64,000 nucleotides of DNA from Oleidesulfovibrio sp047973035 (GTDB taxonomy: Bacteria; Desulfobacterota; Desulfovibrionia; Desulfovibrionales; Desulfovibrionaceae): the NCBI RefSeq assembly GCF_047973035.1, contig NZ_JBKEBF010000031.1:142924-206923 (forward strand). Reading direction: 5' to 3'. Each line of letters begins with the position of its first letter. Position 1 is the stretch's first letter. The translations under genes were made by a program, and so were the position numbers. Positions 18,408 to 26,910 of this stretch are shown in pieces. Under the pieces are notes generated by a model. The model did not search any database. It was not told where the DNA came from and worked only from the letters and a program-made list of their open reading frames with translations.

Positions 18408-20363
18408 ATGTATCAGGACAAGGAACTGCGCGAATACCGCGACCTGCTGCAGCCGCCCTCGCACTTTGAAGAGGGCTTCGGATGGAAGACAGTCATCGGA
18501 GCCATCTTTATCGGCTTTTTAATGATGCCCGGCAGTATGTACCTGCAACTGGTCATCGGTCAGGGCATAGGCCCTGCGGCGCGCTGGGTCACCATTATCC
18601 TGTTTGCCGAGGTAGCCAAACGGTCATACACCGAACTGAAGCAGCAGGAAGTCTTTCTGCTGTATTACATGGCCGGTGCCGCACTGGCATCGCCATTTCA
18701 GGGGCTGTTGTGGAACCAATATCTGGTGCAGTCTGATGCAGCGCGGATGCTGGGCCTTACGGAATTCATTCCGGCATGGGTGGCACCTCAGCCGGGGGCA
18801 GGCTCGTTGCTGGAACGTACCTTCCTGCACGGAGACTGGCTTATCCCCATCCTGCTGCTGGTAGGTGCGCAGCTTATCCAGCGCATTGACCACTTCGGCT
18901 TAGGCTATGCCCTGTACCGCATCACAAGTGATGTGGAAAAACTGCCCTTCCCCATGGCACCCGTAGGGGCGCTGGGCACAATGGCGCTGGCGGAATCCGC
19001 GGAGGACCGTAAAACAGGCTGGAAATGGAGGGTATTCTCCATCGGCGGGGTCATAGGGCTCGGCTTCGGGGCCATTTATGTACTGCTGCCCGCCCTGTCC
19101 GGTCTGCTGCTAGCGGAACCGGTGCGCCTTATCCCCATTCCGTGGATTGAGCTTACGCGCTATACCGAAGACGCTCTGCCCGCTGTTGCCACAGGCATCC
19201 AGCTGGATATGGGGCTGCTTTTCATCGGCATGGTGCTGCCCTTCTGGGCGGTCATAGGCGGGCTTATCGGCCTTATTGTCACGGTTGTAGCAAACCCCAT
19301 GTTGTACGAAAACGGCATCCTGCATCGCTGGCACGAAGGCATGGGCACCGTTGAAACCGTGTTTGCCAACAACTTTGACTTTTACATGAGCTTCGGCATC
19401 GGCCTTGGCCTGTCCATCGGTGCCATCGGCATCTGGCAGGTCATACGCTCGTTCATGCAGCACGACAGGCAACTGGATTTCAAGGCGCTGTTCAACCCGC
19501 CCAAAGGACGCGGGGACATCAATTTCTGGCTTTCCATCGGCATCTACGTAGCGTCCACGCTGGCCTATGTGGCCCTGTGCGTGTGGCTGGTGCCTTCATT
19601 CCCGTGGGTTTTCTTTCTGCTGTACGGTTTTGTATACACGCCTGTTGTTTCGTACGTCACTGCCCGTATGGAGGGCGTTGCGGGGCAATATGTCAGCCTG
19701 CCCATGGTGCGCGAAGCAAGCTTTATCGCCGGAGCCAAATACTTCGGCTACAGCGGTATAGAAATCTGGTACGCCCCCATCCCCATTCACAACTATGGCG
19801 AAGCAACCGTACAATTCCGTCAGATTGAACTTACGGGCACTAGCCTGCGCGGCATTATTAAAGCCGAGCTGGTAGTCTTTCCCGTCGTGATGATCGCCTC
19901 ACTCATTTTTTCACAATTTTTATGGCGTCTTGCTCCCATACCCTCTTCCAACTATCCTTTTGCGCAGGAATTGTGGCATTTGCAGGCTCTTAACTCGCTG
20001 CTGATGCAGACATCCACACTGGAAGGCAACTCGCTGTTCTTTCAGGCGCTTTCCGGCAAAATCGTCGGCATGGGGCTGGGGCTGGGCATTGCCATGTATG
20101 CACTGCTCAGCGTGTTCGGGCTGCCGATAATGCTGGTATACGGCGTTGTGCGCGGTCTGGGGCAATCCACCCCGCACGGCATGATTCTGGAAGTGGTCGG
20201 TGCCTTGCTCGGACGTTTCTACTTCCTCAAAAAATACGGCAAACGCTGGCGCCATTATGCCCCTGTACTGCTTGCCGGATTTTCATGCGGCATGGGTCTG
20301 ATGGGCATGTTTGCCATGGGCTGCACACTTATTCTGAAATCACTAGGACGGCTCGCGTACTAA
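18408..20363 (+). CDS. Polytopic membrane protein, OPT/DUF6785-like (second of pair)
   Basis: The product has 651 residues with about 14 predicted helices, starting 9 bp after its partner. It begins with a hydrophilic 25-residue N-terminus. Features include a conserved-looking LPFPMAPVGALGTMALAE segment and GLGLSIGAIGIWQ, both of the type found in OPT-like transporters. It is the last gene of the 20-kb forward block: a strong hairpin at 20451-20480 follows. Close spacing with the preceding membrane protein implies equal production of both. It could be a peptide or metal-chelate importer unrelated to the glycan genes, but the 4-bp overlap of its partner with the FtsX fusion argues for a joint function. 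Confidence 0.7.
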   Translation: MYQDKELREYRDLLQPPSHFEEGFGWKTVIGAIFIGFLMMPGSMYLQLVIGQGIGPAARWVTIILFAEVAKRSYTELKQQEVFLLYYMAGAALASPFQGLLWNQYLVQSDAARMLGLTEFIPAWVAPQPGAGSLLERTFLHGDWLIPILLLVGAQLIQRIDHFGLGYALYRITSDVEKLPFPMAPVGALGTMALAESAEDRKTGWKWRVFSIGGVIGLGFGAIYVLLPALSGLLLAEPVRLIPIPWIELTRYTEDALPAVATGIQLDMGLLFIGMVLPFWAVIGGLIGLIVTVVANPMLYENGILHRWHEGMGTVETVFANNFDFYMSFGIGLGLSIGAIGIWQVIRSFMQHDRQLDFKALFNPPKGRGDINFWLSIGIYVASTLAYVALCVWLVPSFPWVFFLLYGFVYTPVVSYVTARMEGVAGQYVSLPMVREASFIAGAKYFGYSGIEIWYAPIPIHNYGEATVQFRQIELTGTSLRGIIKAELVVFPVVMIASLIFSQFLWRLAPIPSSNYPFAQELWHLQALNSLLMQTSTLEGNSLFFQALSGKIVGMGLGLGIAMYALLSVFGLPIMLVYGVVRGLGQSTPHGMILEVVGALLGRFYFLKKYGKRWRHYAPVLLAGFSCGMGLMGMFAMGCTLILKSLGRLAY

Positions 20364-20728
20364 CGGTAAGCAGATTTGCCTGCTTTTCAGCCTGTCCCTG
20401 TGTAGTCTTTTATCCACGCTTTCAGATTACGTAGCAGAAGCATCATAAAACGCGGCGTATCCTGTGCAGGACACGCCGCGATTCTTTGTATGAGTCGGTG
20501 GCTGCTTCATCCGCCTGTATCAGTTATACTGATTCTGACACCGGATGCGCCTACCTTTATAACAACGGACAGAAGGGCTTACTTAAAAACCAACTTTTAA
20601 AATCATCACAAGCATTATCGAATACTCGTACCAAACTCTTTTCGAACTGTTACGCACACATCTTAAAACGCGTGCTGCGCGTTCCCTTACCACGCTCGCA
20701 CCCGTATTACCGGCTACGCGGCCCATCC
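20364..20728. other. Intergenic region between convergent genes
   Basis: This 365-bp gap separates the end of the forward envelope block from the end of the reverse-strand antiporter gene. It contains the forward terminator at 20451-20480 and a weaker hairpin at 20667-20683 (AACGCG arms) followed by T residues on the reverse strand, which could end the antiporter transcript. No convincing gene is present; the short open frames here overlap the antiporter 3' end out of frame. Confidence 0.6.
20451..20480 (+). terminator. Terminator of the envelope operon
   Basis: The arms CGCGGCGT and ACGCCGCG enclose a second pairing (TCCTG/CAGGA), giving a long GC-rich hairpin followed by ATTCTTTGT. It lies 88 bp past the last gene of the forward block. 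Confidence 0.7.
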
Positions 20729-22738
20729 TCAGCTTGTGGCGCAGGCAGAGCCCTCCGGAACATCTCCTTCTGCAGGCAACGGGGCACCGTCTTTCTGAAA
20801 CATGGATGCGACAAGGCTCAAGTCTGCCGGACAGCCAGACAGCAAGACTTCGTCGCCGACATTCAGCGGCGTTTTGGCACCGGGCACCGGCAGCACTGTG
20901 CCATTACTGCGTACTGCCATTACGGCCACGCGGTACTTTCTGCGGATATGCAATTCGCCCAGAGTCTTACCTTCTACGGCAGAACCTTCTTCCACATAAA
21001 TCTGGCGTAACTGCATGAACGGCAGGAATGAATACTGTCCGCGCTTCTTCAGTTCTTCCGCATCCAGCTTGTAGCCTTCTGCGCGAATGCCCTCCAGAAA
21101 TGCCCGCAATTCGTCACTGCCGATCATAAACCGTTCAAGCACACGTCCTACCATGGCAACAGAGGCTTCCATTTCTGCAGGAATGACCTCGTTAGCTCCG
21201 GCTTTGCGCATGTCATCGTATTCGCCAAGATAACGCGCCCGGGTAATAATCTGCGTATCCGGCGCAAGCTCTCGCACCAATGCCGTTACGGAATGTGCCG
21301 CAACAGGGTCAGATACTACAACGGCTACGGCACGGGCGTGCTCAATACCGGCATGTTCCAGCATGGTTTCACTGGCTGCATCGCCGAACATGATGGGAAT
21401 GCCCCGTGCCCGTTCGTCACGGACCGTGTCAGGGTTACTGTCTATAATGACGTAATCGATATTCCACATGCGGGCTGCCTGAGCCAGATGCCTGCCACCG
21501 GGTCCGTACCCGATAATCACAAGGTGATCGCTCTTTTCCGCATCTGCAACAGCAGAATTATCACGCAGGGCTGAAGAACCGCGACGACGCAGCTTGCGCC
21601 CGAACTTGTTCATATACTTGGCAGCCCACGGCGTTAAAAACATGCTGACAACGGCGGCGGCAAGGAACAATTGCATGGCCTCGCCGGAGAACAGACCGGC
21701 TTCGTTGCCAAGGCGCGCCAGAATAAATGAAAATTCGCCCACCTGACACAACAGGCCGCCGGCCATAACCGCACTTGCCAGATTAAGCCCCGGCAGCATG
21801 GCTGCACCGGTAACCAGAACGGCCTTGGAAAGCATCAACAGCGCAGTCAGGCCGATCACGGTAAACGGGTTGGTAAGCGCAAGCCCGACATCAAGGCTCA
21901 TGCCCACGGAAACAAAGAAGAAGCAGATAAACAGGTCATGCAACGGCAACACCTGAGATGCGGCGTAATGTTCATACTCCGAACCGGAAATGACAAGACC
22001 CGCCAGAAACGCGCCAAGCGCAAGTGAAAGCCCTGCGGCATGCGTGCCCCAGGCAACACCGAAGCAGATGGAAAGAAGCGTAAGCAGAAAAAGTTCACGA
22101 TTTCGCCAACGGGCGACGTAATGTAACAGATGCGGCACACCGCGCACGGCAAGAAACAGTACGCCCGCCACAACCAGCGTTGTTTTAACAATCAGGGTGA
22201 TAATGGCCCATGCAACACTGCCCTCCTGTCCGGCAAGAACTGGAACCAGCAGCATCATGGGCACAACGGCCATATCCTGAAATATCAGAATGCCCAGTGA
22301 GGCAGTACCTTGCGGTGTTTCAACCTCGCCTTTATCACGCATCAGCCTGATGCCAATGGCCGTACTGGAAAGAGCCACCAGAAAGCCTATGAAAATCGAG
22401 GTATTCCACGCAAACCCTAGCAGCCAATACGCGGCTGCGCCAGCTGCAAGGCTGGTCACACCAACCTGTGCACCACCGCCGATAAGCGCCACACGGAGTA
22501 AGGCACGCAAACGGGCGATGGAAAACTCCATACCCAGCGTAAACAGCAGCAGTACAACGCCGATTTCTGCCAGCACGTCAACTGCGGCCACGTCAGAAAC
22601 CATCCCCAAAGCATGGGGACCGGCAGCAACACCGGCCAGCAGAAAACCGACCATGGCCGGAATACGCAGGCGCTGAGCCAGCAGCACAACCGCCACGGAA
22701 AAACCTAACACCAGAACAAGATTACCTAGCAGCTCCAT
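20729..22738 (-). CDS. CPA2-family cation:proton antiporter with TrkA-N and TrkA-C domains
   Basis: The product has 669 residues. Residues 1-385 are a Na+/H+-exchanger domain with about 12 helices, including LLLFTLGMEFS and the gating segment VALSSTAIGIRLM. Residues about 405-530 form an RCK/TrkA-N Rossmann domain (LVIIGYGPGGRHLAQAAR; GDAASETMLEHAG). Residues about 580-650 form a TrkA-C domain. This is the architecture of KefB/KefC-like K+ efflux systems and related Na+/H+ antiporters, located in the inner membrane and gated by nucleotide or thiol ligands. It is a single-gene unit, convergent with the envelope operon. Ion specificity cannot be fixed from sequence. Confidence 0.88.
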   Translation of the reverse strand: MELLGNLVLVLGFSVAVVLLAQRLRIPAMVGFLLAGVAAGPHALGMVSDVAAVDVLAEIGVVLLLFTLGMEFSIARLRALLRVALIGGGAQVGVTSLAAGAAAYWLLGFAWNTSIFIGFLVALSSTAIGIRLMRDKGEVETPQGTASLGILIFQDMAVVPMMLLVPVLAGQEGSVAWAIITLIVKTTLVVAGVLFLAVRGVPHLLHYVARWRNRELFLLTLLSICFGVAWGTHAAGLSLALGAFLAGLVISGSEYEHYAASQVLPLHDLFICFFFVSVGMSLDVGLALTNPFTVIGLTALLMLSKAVLVTGAAMLPGLNLASAVMAGGLLCQVGEFSFILARLGNEAGLFSGEAMQLFLAAAVVSMFLTPWAAKYMNKFGRKLRRRGSSALRDNSAVADAEKSDHLVIIGYGPGGRHLAQAARMWNIDYVIIDSNPDTVRDERARGIPIMFGDAASETMLEHAGIEHARAVAVVVSDPVAAHSVTALVRELAPDTQIITRARYLGEYDDMRKAGANEVIPAEMEASVAMVGRVLERFMIGSDELRAFLEGIRAEGYKLDAEELKKRGQYSFLPFMQLRQIYVEEGSAVEGKTLGELHIRRKYRVAVMAVRSNGTVLPVPGAKTPLNVGDEVLLSGCPADLSLVASMFQKDGAPLPAEGDVPEGSACATS

Positions 22739-22968
22739 ATCAACCCTCCGGATAGCATAGGGAAGTGACCATAGCGCAAAAGTGACCGCCTACAAAGTAC
22801 TGAATAAAAAGATTTCTCACGGGGCAAAATGCTACAAAAGCAAACGGATAGATATAGCAAACACTATGCAGCTTTTGTCGCGGCATAAAATAATACAAGT
22901 TCAGTAGGCATCATGCAGTGAAAAAAGCTGCGGACAGCTTTCCTTCAGGCTCAGACCGTCCTGTCTGC

Positions 22969-24368
22969 CTATAAATACAGATCCCGCTCTCCGGCCTTCA
23001 CTCTTTCCAGCAAGGCTCTGAAACGGGCCGCGTCTTCTGCCGGAATATCTGCCAATTATCGCTCTATAAGCGCTTCGCCTTCGGCACGGGTCTCCGCCGA
23101 GGCAAAGTCGATAAGATACTCCTGAAAGCTCCACAGAGCGTTAGGGTGGCAGAAGTTACGGATAAATCCTGTTCTGGCAAGCCCCATGAAGTGATATCCG
23201 GTGCGTCCTTTACGATAACAAGCAGTGCACCACGACGGCACAAAACCATGTCCGAGCACAACATCACGAACCACAGTCTCCAGCGGCCTGTGATCGCCAA
23301 GGCTGAACTGTCCTGTTTCGGCATCATCACAGCAATTATCAGTTTCCTCTGCATAGCCTCCCGGCGTAGTGCGGGAAGCGGCTGAAATCTGTGTAATGCC
23401 ATGCGCGATAAGCTCGTCGCGCAGAGTTGCAGATTCCCGCGTAGAAAGAATCAGTCCGGTATATGGCAGCGCCAGCCGCACAACAGCTATGATGCGCCGG
23501 AAAGTCGTATCGTCCACAGGATGCGGAGGCTGCGCGGCAAGAGGCATACCTGCGGCAGGCTCAAGCCGCGGAAACGAAACCGTATGCGGCCCTACTCCGA
23601 AATCTTTTTCAAGCCGTTCTGCATGAGCCAACAGGCCGAGCACCTCAAAACGATGGTCGTACAACCCGAAAAGCACCCCGCAGGCTACGTCATCTATGCC
23701 TGCCTCCTGCGCACGGTGCAGCGCATGCAGACGCCATAAATAGTCCGCCTTCCGACCGCCCTTATGTACCGCCCTGTATGTGGGTCTGTGGTACGTTTCC
23801 TGAAAGCACTGGTAGGTTCCGATGCCCGCTTCTTTCAACTTTCTGAAGCCATCCACGTCCAGAGGAGCACAGTTTACATTCACTCTGCGGATTTCAGCAG
23901 AACCGCATACGGTATCGTACACAATACTCATAGTGCGCGCTATCCAGTCTGCCCCGAAACGGGGATGTTCACCGTACACCAACAGAAGACGCTTCTGCCC
24001 CTGTTTTTCCAGAGCCAGCACCTCATTGCGTAGCTCATCGTCTGTAAGCGTACGGCGGACCATGTCCTTAATTGTCGGCACTGAGACCGCAATACGTACA
24101 TCGGTTGCCGCATTCACTGGTTACATACAGCGGGGCAAACAGAACAAGCCTACTGCCATAGACAGCCTGCTTTACATGACGGGCCGCATCAAGCACGGCG
24201 GCTTCAGTTTCAGGATCATCTTTTTGCAAAAGAACGGCAGCTTCGTACGCGAAAAGGCCGTTCAGTTCGCGGGCCTTCTGCAATATGGCGTCAACTTCGT
24301 CAGAACCCGCTTCTGCGGCTGCGTGGATGGTTTTCCAGATTCCGTCAATATCGATAAAGTCGCCGCAT
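22969..24368 (-). pseudogene. hydG: Decayed hydG ([FeFe]-hydrogenase maturase, radical SAM tyrosine lyase)
   Basis: HydG makes the CO and CN ligands of the H-cluster from tyrosine. The remnant keeps the radical SAM motif CGNRCTYC, the FQETYHRPTYR segment and the C-terminal CX2CX22C cluster site (SWCTACYRKG to RNFC). Three lesions are visible. After GLSADN the frame stops at TAA; homology resumes one base later (KDMVRRTLTDDE), so one extra T is present near 24087-24091. A TAA at 23056-23058 interrupts the frame, and the same frame continues for 28 codons to the typical HydG end GERDLYL and a TAG at 22969-22971. No in-frame start precedes FIDIDGIWKT; an ATG at 24366-24368 is out of frame. It lies downstream of an intact hydrogenase gene on the same strand. 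Sequencing error could explain one lesion, hardly three. Confidence 0.8.
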
Positions 24369-24523
24369 TCTCTGGTTACAGCTCTATTCTACTGAAATAA
24401 CAGGGATGATTTTTCTGATTTCGGCATGGCGGTGCTCCGTGGCTTCTGCCGCACCGTCCGGACTGGCTGCATCCAGCCGCGCCGAGTTTGTCCGGTCTGC
24501 CGGTACCGGCAGGGATAAGAGGG

Positions 24524-24558
24524 GCAGGGCCGGGTAAGTGTGGGTGTCCCGGCCCTGC
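24524..24558. repeat. Perfect 11-bp inverted repeat
   Basis: The arms GCAGGGCCGGG and CCCGGCCCTGC are separated by 13 bp. It sits between the hydrogenase gene and the hydG remnant. No T-run follows on the reverse strand, so it may attenuate or stabilise the transcript rather than end it. A smaller palindrome, TGCCGGTACCGGCA, lies beside it at 24498-24511. Confidence 0.55.
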
Positions 24559-24649
24559 TAGGGGCATGAATAGAGAACAGGTAACAGGCATGATAAACAG
24601 AGCGGCGTGGGCCACCGCCCTGCGCGTTCTCTTAGTATAACAGCACTCC

Positions 24650-26101
24650 TTACTCGGCGGCGTCCGAGAGTCCGGGGCTGTTTGCTGCGAATTCGTTACA
24701 ACGGCGTGCCGCTTTCTGAGGCTGCATCACGATGGCAGGCCCTGCCACGCAACCGCCCTGACAGCCCATGACTTCAATAAAGTTGCCTTCACAACCTTTT
24801 TTGACCCATGATTTCAGCTGTCTGAATGATTTTTTGTTAAGACCGTCCACACCTACAGGGCGAACTTCGGCACGGTTGCCGATATGTTCTTTGACTCCGG
24901 CGGTCACGCCGCCGCTGACAGGGAACGAGCGGCCTTCACGCAGTGCGGGGAACATAAATTCACCCTCTTCACACTCAGCTACTTTGATGTCCCTAGCTGT
25001 CAGCATGGCCACCATTTCCTGAAAAGTCAGAACATGGTCGACCAGTTCGTCATGCTTGCCTTCGTTGCGCTTTGCCACGCAAGGTCCGATGAATACCGTC
25101 ACCATTTCAGAATCAAGCTTCTTTACCATGTCTGCAGTGTAATGCATGGGCGTACGGGTATCGGACACGAAGGGAGCAAGCTCTGTAAGGTGCTTGTCCA
25201 CAAGCTGGGTGTATGCAGGGCAGCACGAAGAAGTCATGAAAGGCGCTCCGTGCTCCATACGCTCTACAAATTCATCCGCTTCAAGCTTGGCGGTGATGTC
25301 TGCGCCGGAAGCAACTTCCGCCACATCGGCAAAGCCCATAGCGCGTAACGCTGTGGCAAGCTGGCCCATACTGGCCTGCACCTGTCCGGCAATGGCGGGA
25401 GCGATGATAGCCACAACTTTGCGGCCTTCCTGAATACGGCGCAACACGTCAATCATCTGCGACTTTTCCAGCACTGCTGCAAACGGGCAGGCAGCCATAC
25501 ACTTGCCGCAGAAAATACAGCGGTCGTAGTCAATAACCTGTTTGCCGGTTTCGTCTTTGCTGATTGCGCCTGTGGGGCAGGATTCCTCGCAGGGAATCGG
25601 AATCTGAACAATAGCGTGATAGGGGCACACGTTCATGCATTTGCCACACTGCACGCATTTGTCGGGATCAATTTTGGACTTGCCGTCTACAATAAGGACG
25701 GCATCTTTAGGACAGTGCTGCACGCAGGCCTCTGCAAGGCAGCCACGGCAGGCACTGGTTGCTTCGTAGTGAGTGCGCACACAACCATTGCAGGCTTCAT
25801 CAATAAAAGTCAGCATGTTGCCGTTGATGGAATCGCGCTCTTTTGCACCGCGGGCATATTCGCTGAGCGAAGTAAGTTCGTCGACTTCTTCTTCAATGGC
25901 ATAGCCCAGCATCGCCATGCAGCGATAGCGGATGATGGCCCTGTCACGGTAGATACAACAGCGGGAGCTTTGGGCTTTTCTGGGACGCATTTCCAGTGGG
26001 ATTCTGGCGACTTGCTCTTCAAACGAATCACCATGGAACGCCTTTGCAATGCGGACCATAATTTCAAAGTTGATTGTGTTATCGTATGTTCTAAAATACA
26101 T
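24650..26101 (-). CDS. [FeFe] hydrogenase, group B-like
   Basis: The product has 483 residues. A family-typical N-terminus (MYFRTYDNTINFEIMVR) is followed by a Cys-rich ferredoxin region with several [4Fe-4S] motifs (CVQCGKCMNVCP; CIFCGKCMAACP) at about 140-215. The H-cluster domain has all three cysteine motifs: MTSSCCPAYTQ, IGPCVAKRNE and EVMGCQGGCVAGP. No signal peptide is present, so it is cytoplasmic. Group B enzymes are poorly characterised; electrons probably come from ferredoxin. The neighbouring maturase hydG is broken, so H-cluster assembly must depend on another hydG elsewhere, or the enzyme is inactive or serves another role. GGAG precedes the ATG. Confidence 0.85.
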   Translation of the reverse strand: MYFRTYDNTINFEIMVRIAKAFHGDSFEEQVARIPLEMRPRKAQSSRCCIYRDRAIIRYRCMAMLGYAIEEEVDELTSLSEYARGAKERDSINGNMLTFIDEACNGCVRTHYEATSACRGCLAEACVQHCPKDAVLIVDGKSKIDPDKCVQCGKCMNVCPYHAIVQIPIPCEESCPTGAISKDETGKQVIDYDRCIFCGKCMAACPFAAVLEKSQMIDVLRRIQEGRKVVAIIAPAIAGQVQASMGQLATALRAMGFADVAEVASGADITAKLEADEFVERMEHGAPFMTSSCCPAYTQLVDKHLTELAPFVSDTRTPMHYTADMVKKLDSEMVTVFIGPCVAKRNEGKHDELVDHVLTFQEMVAMLTARDIKVAECEEGEFMFPALREGRSFPVSGGVTAGVKEHIGNRAEVRPVGVDGLNKKSFRQLKSWVKKGCEGNFIEVMGCQGGCVAGPAIVMQPQKAARRCNEFAANSPGLSDAAE

Positions 26102-26289
26102 TACGGTTGCTCCGGTTGCTTCTCATATACCCAGCCCCGTTCGGGGTCCGAACCATACGGGCATATGACAGGAGAACCACGCGCCCGCTGCCTGATTGCC
26201 TACACAAACAAGATGCCATTTGCAACCCCTGAAACAGGTGTCACGCTAAAATAACGGCACAGAGCAAATTCTTTTTTTCACAATCAAAC

Positions 26290-26324
26290 AACCCTTCCTT
26301 CTGAATTATCATGAAGAAAGGGTT
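26290..26324 (-). terminator. Possible terminator after the cNMP-domain gene
   Basis: The arms AACCCTTCCTTC and GAAGAAAGGGTT pair with one mismatch around an 11-base loop. It lies 62 bp beyond the stop of the gene at 26386-26910. The T-run after it on the reverse strand is poor, so the call is tentative. Confidence 0.4.
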
Positions 26325-26385
26325 GCGAGAGCACGCCGCAAAAGCGATTATTTTTTATAAAAAGATTTTTCAGACCGCTTCTCGG

Positions 26386-26910
26386 TCAAATCAGGCTGAC
26401 CCCCACCTCCGGCGAGTCTTCCTTGCAGCAAGGGGTGTTACGCAGGATGTTCTCTTCCCACTCAACCACCGCCTGACAAAGAGCCTGCATAAAACGCATG
26501 GCCACTTCCGGTGCACTTTGAATATCGACCAGCAATTTTTTTCGCGGCAAAACCAGACACACTGTGGGCTCTGCAGCCCGCACGGAAAACAACCTGCGTG
26601 TTTCTGCCAGCAGGGCAAGACTGCCCAGAAATTCGCCGGCCGAATAGCGCTTGCAAGAGTGAACCTGCCCTTCAACTTCACGAACAGCTTCCAACACGCC
26701 GCTGACTACAATATAAGCGTTACTGTCCCGCTCATCCTGCCGGAAGATGTATTCTCCCTCCATATACCTGACCCGCTCGCACAGATAAGCATATGACCGG
26801 ATCACATCCAGCGGCAGTTCCCTGAAGATGGATATCGAGCGCAGCAGCTCGACATTGGCGTCATATTCGCAGCCGCTGTTACCTTCAGCTGCCTTTGTGT
26901 ACAAGACCAT
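26386..26910 (-). CDS. Cyclic-nucleotide-binding-domain protein
   Basis: The product has 174 residues and is a single cNMP/CRP-type beta-barrel: IFRELPLDVIRSYAYL, then EGEYIFRQDERDSNAYIVVSG, then YSAGEFLGSLALLAETRR (the phosphate-binding cassette, with GE-FLGSLALL where CRP has GE-x-G-ExALL). There is no DNA-binding helix-turn-helix domain; the chain ends soon after the barrel and carries a Cys pair near the C-terminus (TPCCKED). Its start, with AAGGGG upstream, overlaps the ABC exporter gene by 26 bp, so both are expressed together and it probably acts as a regulatory subunit of that exporter. The ligand is unknown. Confidence 0.8.
   Translation of the reverse strand: MVLYTKAAEGNSGCEYDANVELLRSISIFRELPLDVIRSYAYLCERVRYMEGEYIFRQDERDSNAYIVVSGVLEAVREVEGQVHSCKRYSAGEFLGSLALLAETRRLFSVRAAEPTVCLVLPRKKLLVDIQSAPEVAMRFMQALCQAVVEWEENILRNTPCCKEDSPEVGVSLI

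Noticed and set aside
23056..24117. A 353-codon open frame from GTG as an independent radical SAM gene
   Set aside because: It lacks the CX3CX2C motif, which lies in the other frame just upstream; it is the larger fragment of broken hydG.
24376..24615. A 79-codon frame between hydG and the hydrogenase gene
   Set aside because: Low-complexity Pro/Gly-rich product over inverted repeats; no likeness or start signal.
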